DNA of 28,158 nucleotides from Pilasporangium apinafurcum (taxonomy: Eukaryota > Oomycota > Peronosporomycetes > Pythiales > Pythiaceae), in the NCBI GenBank assembly GCA_001600495.1, contig BCKE01000052.1, forward strand, positions 1-28,158, given 5' to 3'. The translations under genes were made by a program, and so were the position numbers. Shown piece after piece: positions 21,544-28,158 of the stretch (its first letter is position 1; the number at the start of each line of letters is the position of its first letter). The notes under the pieces were generated by a model that searched no databases, was not told where the DNA came from, and saw nothing but the letters and a program-made list of their open reading frames with translations.

Positions 21544-21982
21544 TCAACCGTGTGAGCAAGGGGGCTGCTGCTTTAGAGTCGTCGGTCGATAAGACTGCTC
21601 CGCTATATCCTCCATACTCTGTGGATGGATCTCACACATTTCTCGTGGCCATCACACGGACGTCGATCCAATTACCACGGCATTTTCACAACTTTTTCGA
21701 GTCGACAATAAATACCTCATGCTCCATGATCGTGCCCAATCGGCCAAAATGGTTCTTTCTACTGGTGACCCATCGCTTCGTGACGCGGCCATGGATCGGC
21801 AAAATCGAACCACCAAACTTTTCATCTTCGTCATCTTCCCATCCACGCGCAAGCTTGTACACCAAAACAATCAACACCGACACCACAAAGACCGTCCCTG
21901 ACAGCATCAGCATCTCCATCTCGCTCACGTCGCGACCAAAAGCATTCGAGCTGCCAAACAGCACAATCATCCTGTCGTGCAT
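21544..21982 (-). CDS. Small single-pass membrane protein candidate
   Basis: Exon 21982-21716 plus exon 21618-21544 (donor GAG|GTATTT, acceptor CACAG) would give 113 aa. A short N-terminus precedes a strong membrane segment (MLMLSGTVFVVSVLIVLVYKL, split here only in meaning, not in frame). It is followed by an acidic patch (DDEDEK) and a basic tail. The end reads MEDIAEQSYRPTTLKQQ. The membrane segment followed by Lys/Arg predicts a cytosolic C-terminus. The second exon could instead start two bases later and use a different frame. No family is recognised. An overlapping plus-strand frame looks like its shadow. Confidence 0.4.
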
Positions 21983-22350
21983 GCAATCACTCCTAGACAC
22001 TCTCGATTGATTCTTAATTGACTTGATAACGACAACAGATATATGGACTTCGTCTTGCTTCTTATAAGTTCTTCCGCCCTTTTGCCGCTGTTTCCTCCTC
22101 TTGTCGTCGTCTTCTGTCGCAAATTCAATTGTGATGGGACAAAACAATTCCAGGAGGAAAACTAACCGTATCGACCATCACTCCGATATTCCAACAGGTG
22201 CAGGTGCAAAAGCCCTACCCGCGATCGCAGGTATTTGACCGTGCATGTTCCATAGAAATCCCGTAATCGGACCTGATTACCCTACACACTTCATTTACAA
22301 CCTATCAATAATAGCCCATTTATGAGGGTAGGGTTTGTGACAAGGTTACT

Positions 22351-22681
22351 CTATTGTTTTGGAGATAAATTACGGTAAAAAAAACGCTTCAACTTGACAC
22401 CTTGAACCTTGTGGGGCTTCAAGTGCACATGTGATGGATGGATGAATGGATAGATGGATGGATATGGCAAAAGGAGGATACAAAACTTTGGATTGAGAAT
22501 GATCATAAGAATACGTACTATGATAATAGATCATACTTACCACCGTAGCGTTGATCAATTTGGTATTCCATAGAATGGTGCTCACAAGGACTAATGCCTC
22601 AATAACCTTGTCAACGAACCCCACGCCAGAAACTGTTACCTTACCGTATTCAATCATCAAAAACAAGTATTTTAAACACCA
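22351..22681 (-). CDS. Partial gene candidate, weak resemblance to Alba-domain proteins
   Basis: Exon 22681-22541 ends at ACGGTG|GTAAGT; exon 22416-22351 follows AAG. Both keep phase 0 and end at TAG 22353-22351. The 68 residues include CLKYLFLMIEYGKVTVSGVG, then DKVIEALVLVSTIL and, after the junction, VQGVKLKRFF. The strand-Gly-x-Gly-helix pattern (VTVSGVGFVDKVIEAL) is like the core of Alba nucleic-acid binding proteins, but the similarity is not decisive. A further 5' exon with the start codon must lie beyond the CAG acceptor at 22684-22682; I could not place it. Confidence 0.3.
22436..22465. repeat. GGAT-type microsatellite
   Basis: About seven imperfect tetranucleotide units (GGAT, GAAT, GGAT, AGAT) lie in the intron of the 22351-22681 gene candidate. 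Confidence 0.8.
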
Positions 22682-22708
22682 CTGGCCTATGCAGCGTATC
22701 ACCGCCAC

Positions 22709-25287
22709 TCATCTATCGACGAATGAGTGTTAAGCGGTGCGTCAACTAGTTTCTATCTTTGGATCTTGGAAACATGGTTTCTCTGGCCAGTTCCTTCTCA
22801 TGTGAGAAGGAACTATTCTCTGGATGCTTCTCTGGAAACGAGGTTGAGTGCAAGTAGGGATGAGAGAGCGTCATCCATCGTCATTGGTGATGGCGAGTGA
22901 ATTTACGAGCTGATCCATTGCCAAATATAATATCTTTCCATAATTGATGGTCCGCTGTTCTGTCGATGCAAATATTTCAGATACTAGGATCACGACGTGG
23001 GTACGAATCCAGTGAAATTTCCAAACCTCAACGAATACATTACGGGCTCTATTGTGATCAAATATCTATCTACGCCATAATACTGCCTTCTTGCGCACAT
23101 ATGTGCAGTTTCGACGCACTTGTGCGACCAAAACGCGTTTGGCAGATGGCCATACGCCATGGAATATAGACGTCTGGGGCCTTTATAATTTGATACATGA
23201 ATAAATAACTTGTATCTTTATCGGTAGTTGTCACCAGGGGCGTATCAATTGCGTCATCAATTAGTGAAAACTAACGCTGGTAAAATATTGGTCCACCCTT
23301 TGGGAAACTTTCCTCATCTGTTCACAGAACGCGTGTCACAAAGTGCGATAAAAAATCCCACCCATAGACTGTATCGTAGTACTCTACTCTACTACAATTT
23401 TGTTTACCTTGTTGTCAGAGCGATTACGCAGCAAATCCCCACGACACCACACATACCACCTGGACGTAAAACAGAGAGCAAAAAAACGAATGGTATAGAG
23501 GAAGAAGAGTGATATCCATTTTTTTCCTTTAGGTAAACTGGATGCCCTGTCAAGTTCAGCAATCGATGTATGTTTTTCTCGTAATTTTCTCGTCAGTCGA
23601 AGAATCCGTTTTCAACAAATGGGCAGGCGTAATTTATTCTGCTGTCCCGTAATTTATTGGGTTATTCTGAATTTTATTGTTGACTTTTTTTCGAAAAGTG
23701 GCTAGTCAGATAGTGATGGGAAAGTGACTGACCATTCCACCTTTCCCATCCAACACGGAAGACACGCGCCTGCATTGGGCTGCCCATCCATTCATCCATC
23801 AGTCAAAATGCATGGTGCTAAAAGCATGATAGAGAGAGAGAGGAGGCGTGTGGTCATCACTCTAGAGTGACACTGTTGTTGCCTTCCCAGTCAGATTTAG
23901 ATGCTCCATGGACGTCAGCAGATAATGAACCCAATGGGCACAGTTTTAATTCCAGTGCTTCTGATCCCAACGATCTTTACTTCGGATCAGACGCAAAATT
24001 ATCAAGAAATTGCTTTCATGACTGGAAGAATTTCACACAACAACATGGGCCTGCAGCTGATTGTCTAGTGTTTCTGTAGGGGAGTGGCGGAATGTCAAGC
24101 AGTTTGCCAACGTAATTTTATATTTCGCTTGTTCTGTAGCCAGTCTGTCTGTTGTGCGGATACATTCACAGGTGGCGTGCAACTCCGGATCTACACGTCA
24201 GCTGTGAGGGTCACACAAATAAACACTCATTCATGGTTGCTGCATACTCCCAGTCAAGCCTTGTATCTTAACGTTGAACCGATGAAAATATTGGATGAAA
24301 ACCAGAAAAGCATTCAATGCTTTTCCACAAGAGATTCAGAAATAGTTTTTTGTTTTCATGGGTAGACACAGTTGCTTTGATTATTGCTGTCATCCTCCAA
24401 CGAGAAAAAAAGGATTCTTTGAGACAAGCAAGGGCGACGTGAACGATGGATTAATAATCTGTCTGCCATCATACAATGCTGATTGACGTCGCCTCTCCCA
24501 TTTCTTATCGACGGTTTAGTGCAATGGTTGGGCTTCCATCACAAGAAATTATCGCAATTGAAGTTCGGTTGCTTACCTTGTCCATTCTTACTAGTATGCA
24601 GATCACATGCCAATATTTCTTGAGACATGCTGCCTTCGACTGATATTCCGTAACGTCTTACTGATCTGTTTCATGCGATGGTCGTGATGTCAGCTGAAGA
24701 ATCTATGTCACATGAACATTGGTTGATGGTTCTTGTGACAAAGATCTCCAAACCGTTGGTTGGTTTCCTTATCGTTCAAGTGGCTACTCGGCTGACTTTG
24801 GGATGCAACGTCTGTTTACATGCTGTCAGGCACCAAGTGCGGCCAAATTGTCCAAAATGAATTTCCCATACACGTATTTGATCGATGGCGATTAGTGTGG
24901 ATGCCATCAGATCCTTTTATCGATCTAGTGGCGGGCATCAAAGATCAAATCAGCTCCCCGTTGATGGTGTAACGCAGCATGAGCAATATGCGAACTGAAA
25001 CAGTTTGAGCGAGGGGAATATGTCCGTGTCTTCACGGATAACACACAAAGCAACTATATTCCAGTTCTTACATGCACCAACCTGATAAACATCATTTCTA
25101 AGTGTGTGTGTGGGAGAGAAACCAAACATTTGGTGATAGCCGTTTTCTTGCAGTGAACATATGCAGGCAAAACAGAGAATGCATGACAGGTAACTATCAA
25201 TACAGGAATGATATCCTGGTTTCCCCACAACAATTCACATGGATACCTGATTCCGCATGCATCACTTGACTAAGGTCTTCCGACAGT
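22709..25287. other. Long stretch without a supported gene
   Basis: I see no intact gene here. It holds a perfect 12-base stem (22789-22800 with 22803-22814) among three TTCTCTGG copies and a short GA run (23830-23843). Several protein-like but broken frames also occur: 23867-24079, 24084-24365 and 24796-24972, the last with NEFPIHVFDRWRLVWMPSDP. These may be remains of old genes or transposons; no domain could be named. Confidence 0.4.
22789..22814. repeat. Perfect 12-base stem with 2-base spacer
   Basis: AGTTCCTTCTCA is followed by TG and TGAGAAGGAACT. TTCTCTGG occurs before it and twice after it (about 22778, 22816 and 22829). Function is unknown. Confidence 0.8.
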
Positions 25288-25497
25288 TCATAATTGCGAT
25301 TGAGAGGCTCCAAATATCCGGCTGTATGTCATAAGCATCGTCTTGAGCCGCTGAACCTTGACAATAGCTGGATCGTTTGCTCGGTTGAGATTATGATCGA
25401 TGACTTGGTCGCCGAGACACATGCTCACGCGAATATAGAGTCCAGGAAAGAGCAACAGCTCGTTCAATGGGCACATTTTTTGGACCTGTTCATTCAC
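25288..25497 (-). pseudogene. Broken partial duplicate of the 26332-27102 gene
   Basis: The minus-strand frame LLLFPGLYIRVSMCL ... DQVIDHNLNRANDPAIVK ... RIFGASQSQL aligns without gaps to LLFPRLYMCVCRCL ... DQIIDHNPNGAYDPDIVK ... RVFGAPQSHL of the larger gene. About 34 of 55 residues are identical by eye. The D-x-x-W-H part and the whole N-terminus are absent, and a stop follows at once. This is a decayed tandem duplicate about 1.3 kb away in the same orientation. Confidence 0.7.
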
Positions 25498-26126
25498 CCT
25501 TCGATCTAAGATTCTTGACGGTAGATATATGTGGATGCTATTGCCGTGGAGATCCTGGAAATTATAAGTTACTCTGGATGTTTGGTTGTATCACAGTAGT
25601 GGAGAGCACTAGAGCGACGGAACGAATAAAGTCTTAAATCGTCGAGAACAAACATTGAATAAATAACAGTACTGAAAGATCTACAGATCAGTCGAGCACG
25701 AAAAAGAAAGACCAACCGCTACAGAAGAGACTGTGGATGAAAAAGACTTGAATTTTCTCCAAGTGCCGCAGAATTTGTCGGGCTCCCCACATACGCTTTT
25801 ATATTGTGTTCATTCTCCACGAATGTTCCGTAGGATGTATCGTTGGTGTGAATAAGTCAATCTCTACCATCGCGGATTGGAATTTGTCGTTGGGGATAGA
25901 TACACAACATCGATTTCTTTTTCTGTATGCATGTCATATGGGCTACTTGCTCGTTCTCGTGTGTTTTTCACACTTTCCATTGTACGCCAGAATGCTGGCA
26001 TTTTGTATGACCAAAGCACTTTCGTTAGCAATGATGATATTGACTCATGACATCGTCAAGTCTGTCGCAAGAGAAGTCGACTAGTTGAACGATAGCGCCT
26101 TAACATGTCTCGACGCGAGTGAAAGC
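25498..26126. other. Interval without a supported gene
   Basis: This lies between the broken duplicate and the GRDP-like gene. A hydrophobic plus-strand frame at 25806-26084 lacks an ATG and looks fortuitous. Nothing else can be supported. Confidence 0.4.
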
Positions 26127-26331
26127 TCATATATGCGGGTCTTGATACTCCATCTTCACCATTAGATTACAGTGATCCAAAGTCCGAGTCTTTACTTCAC
26201 TAGTCAATTTACTGTTGTTATTGCTTAGCGTATTTGCATACAAACTATACAAAGTACATTGTACATCCCGCGCGCTCAATCTGCTGTCTTCGAAGTGGCT
26301 TGACACTGACGCGCAAATATACCCTAACATG

Positions 26332-27102
26332 TTAGCAAAACGAAAAGGAACCGGGTTGATTGCTGTTCGTGTAGTTGAACGTAGGGGGCTTAACCATATT
26401 GTTTCCCTTGAAATAAACCAAAGCAAGTACGGCAAGATAGAAGTCAGTTCCTGCAAGTTTGAGACAATACTCTATTATGCACGCAGTGGATTGCAATTTG
26501 CATACCTGATTCATCCACTGTGTTGCTGGGTATACTGACCAATTGGTTTGAGGACTGGATTCCGATCGATTCGGCCACTGCAACTGAAGCGTCGAAGGTG
26601 GATATGATGCAACTGGTGACGATGTCGGTACTGTAGGTATCGTAACGACCCACAGGTGAGACTGAGGCGCGCCAAACACTCGCTTATACGCCGCCAATGT
26701 AGTTTCCATCCGCTGGTTCTTGACAATATCTGGATCGTATGCTCCGTTAGGATTGTGATCAATAATTTGGTCAGCCAAGCATCGACACACACACATGTAC
26801 AGTCGAGGGAAAAGCAAGAATTCGTGCCAAAGCTGGTCAATGGCTGGTGTAGGACTCAGAAACTGCGCATCAAAGTCTTTTGCCTCGACTTTGAGCATGA
26901 GAAAACGCAAGAGTTCTTGAATGTTCTCGTGAATACGAGCGAGTGGCAGCCCTTTTCTGCCGTAGAAATGGTACAGTGGCGTCCAGTCGATGTTGTCCAG
27001 CCGCTTCACCATTGCGACCATGTCAGCATCCTCGCACTTGCCCAGCACCTCCTTCTCCATGGTGGCGAAGAGTGGTGCGTGCTGTGCTGGCTGTTGGTGC
27101 AT
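26332..27102 (-). CDS. Protein with D-x-x-W-H core, GRDP-like
   Basis: Read without splicing it is 256 aa from the ATG at 27102; a second ATG is at 27060. The core LSPTPAIDQLWHEFLLFPRLYMCVC, with an H-N-P-x-G-x-x-D-P block behind it, resembles the D-x-x-W-H motif of plant GRDP-like proteins. It also resembles a family of D-x-x-W-H proteins common in oomycetes and fungi. Their biochemical role is not known. A Pro/Ser-rich tail follows. CAG|GTATGC at 26506/26505 and CTTGCAG at 26457-26451 could be a 55-base intron. Splicing would join residue 199 to a frame running to 26127 and give 306 aa; the two endings cannot be told apart here. A broken copy of the core lies at 25288-25497. Confidence 0.6.
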   Translation of the reverse strand: MHQQPAQHAPLFATMEKEVLGKCEDADMVAMVKRLDNIDWTPLYHFYGRKGLPLARIHENIQELLRFLMLKVEAKDFDAQFLSPTPAIDQLWHEFLLFPRLYMCVCRCLADQIIDHNPNGAYDPDIVKNQRMETTLAAYKRVFGAPQSHLWVVTIPTVPTSSPVASYPPSTLQLQWPNRSESSPQTNWSVYPATQWMNQVCKLQSTACIIEYCLKLAGTDFYLAVLALVYFKGNNMVKPPTFNYTNSNQPGSFSFC

Positions 27103-27894
27103 CGTTTGAATTTCCCGAAATGGAATTTTCTTCTGCGAATAGTCTCAAAGTCTTTGATTGGGTACATTTCTGAACCTATTTCAGTGATCACCTATTTTGC
27201 CAACGAAATAGGTGAATGGAGTTTGTATTTGGCGAATTTCTTCACTTAGACCTAAATTTGTTGAATTTACACACGAAATTTGAATATCTGGACTATCTGC
27301 AATATCGCGTGGAGAGCCATTTCGCCGATGGATGTAAATCATTATGTAGTATCTTGTGACACAAATGTGCGAATCTGGACCATAAAGTGACTCGAGATCG
27401 ACGAAGTGGCTCAGAAGGTTCGCAAAAGCTACATCACAGCAAACATGATCAAGGTTCTGTTATAACGCACCATGGTTTGCTCCTGTATTGACCGCGTCAG
27501 ATCCAAGCGTAAAATCTCCAGGAAACGCTCTCCGATGGACATCCAGCGATGAATTCTGTGAGACAACCGCAGGGTTTGAGTCATGATTCAGCAAAGGAGT
27601 TCAGCATGCAGTCAATTCCTATGAGTGAAATAAAACTGTTATATTTCATTTTTAGTGGATCCATTCGTAATTTTATGTGGTGTACATAGTGTAGCTTACA
27701 AGATATGAGTAGCAGTATTTTGTGGAATGTGGGAACAATGGCTTCATTTACCAAATCTGATTCATAGAATATTCACAAAACAAATAAATCAACTACCATC
27801 GGAGATGCGCTGCACGTTCATGATTTGAGACCCCAGAAGAGAAAGAGAAAGCACTCACCAGTAAAGCAACATCATCGGTCTCGTATCACTGCGG
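27103..27894. other. Intergenic region
   Basis: No intact gene is seen. A short plus-strand piece (27333-27392) reads VVSCDTNVRIWTIK, which resembles one WD40 repeat end, then stops. A minus-strand piece (around 27540-27430) is helical-looking but short. Both may be gene debris. Confidence 0.35.
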
Positions 27895-28158
27895 ATGGAT
27901 ATGGTAGAAGCATCTGCTGCTCCTATGGACAACCAACCGAGAGCTGCCTTCTGTAAAGGAGATGAAGATGCGCGAGCACTACATGAAGCCGCATCCAGAG
28001 GAGACATTGAGATGGTGCAGTACTTGGTACAGAATGGTGCCACAGTCAATCATTGCGACGATGAAGGACAAACAGCACTACATCATGCCGCCAGATCTGG
28101 AAATATTGAAATGGTGCAGTACTTGTTGCAGAACGGTGCCATGGTCAATGATCATGAT
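27895..28158 (+). CDS. Ankyrin-repeat protein, 5' part, cut by window end
   Basis: ATG at 27895 (in-frame stop TAA upstream at 27862) opens 88 codons that run off the window. After a 20-residue leader come ankyrin repeats: ARALHEAASRGDIEMVQYLVQNGA, split by the usual turn, then QTALHHAARSGNIEMVQYLLQNGA. The two units are nearly identical, including the repeated DNA block GAAATGGTGCAGTACTTG-like, which points to recent repeat expansion. Such proteins bind partner proteins; the partner cannot be told. A second ATG two codons on (27901) is an alternative start. Confidence 0.8.
   Translation, partial: MDMVEASAAPMDNQPRAAFCKGDEDARALHEAASRGDIEMVQYLVQNGATVNHCDDEGQTALHHAARSGNIEMVQYLLQNGAMVNDHD

Noticed and set aside
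21552-22010. Plus-strand frame of 152 codons rich in Ser/Thr
   Set aside because: It lies opposite the membrane-protein candidate and lacks recognisable structure; the minus frame has a proper membrane segment and splice site.
26656-27249. Plus-strand open frame of 197 codons
   Set aside because: It is antisense to the GRDP-like gene and starts mid-gene, with no domain-like content. The minus-strand frame has a conserved core and a duplicate.
27333-27392. Possible WD40 repeat (DTNVRIW)
   Set aside because: A single repeat end with a stop right after it; too short to annotate as a gene.
1-28158. tRNA or rRNA genes
   Set aside because: No cloverleaf or rRNA-like stretch was noticed in reading both strands; a tRNAscan run was not possible here.

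Overview
This window looks like nuclear DNA from a eukaryote with short introns, most likely an oomycete. An Albugo-like (white rust) genome fits well, but this is inference. The genes carry introns of about 65-117 bases with GT...AG ends, often CAG|GTA...CAG. Gene content includes a ciliary BBSome subunit, so the lineage probably makes flagellated zoospores. A ubiquitin-like/PI4K type II-gamma kinase, an ankyrin-RCC1 protein of the IBtk type and a PDP-like PP2C phosphatase complete a normal housekeeping set. Copia, Tc1/mariner-like and Fanzor/TnpB remnants sit between them. About ten unresolved bases (n) occur in the first 600 positions, which suggests a repeat-rich contig edge.

Layout. 1-864: 3'-truncated Copia Gag/protease fragment; 865-1893 is gene-free and may hold an LTR. 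1894-4758 (minus): BBS9 (PTHB1), 3 exons, 899 aa. It shares a 465-base divergent promoter, with paired GAACCGGTTC palindromes and four CCAAT boxes, with a UBL-PI4K gamma kinase at 5224-7487 (plus, 4 exons, 667 aa). The kinase converges tail to tail with an unrecognised 699-aa gene at 7558-9805 (minus, 3 exons). 10029-11938 is a mobile-element island. It holds an imperfect hairpin and two inverted 176-base copies of the 3' end of a Fanzor-type (TnpB-like) gene. Between the copies lies a decayed Tc1/mariner-like transposon with terminal inverted repeats. 12180-15944 (plus): IBtk-like ankyrin/RCC1 protein, 5 exons, 1147 aa. 16837-18808 (plus): PP2C of the pyruvate-dehydrogenase-phosphatase type, 6 exons; the 5' end is uncertain. 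19332-20736 (plus): 331-aa coiled-coil protein, 6 exons, candidate kinetochore subunit Dsn1/Mis13.

From about 20.8 kb on, the DNA is much poorer in clear genes. It holds a decayed reading frame, a small membrane-protein candidate, a possible Alba-like gene, and a D-x-x-W-H (GRDP-like) gene at 26332-27102 with a broken partial duplicate at 25288-25497. At the right edge is the start of an ankyrin-repeat gene (27895 to beyond the window).

The intact genes do not form a pathway: they serve cilium trafficking, phosphoinositide signalling, scaffolding, protein dephosphorylation and probably chromosome segregation. The most unusual part is the Fanzor-tail island. Both copies end on the same hairpin, a GAGGTAC stem, and the flanking DNA diverges immediately after it. 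That is what a guide-RNA end or transposon right end would look like. Exon structures were worked out by hand from splice consensus and reading-frame continuity and have no transcript support.
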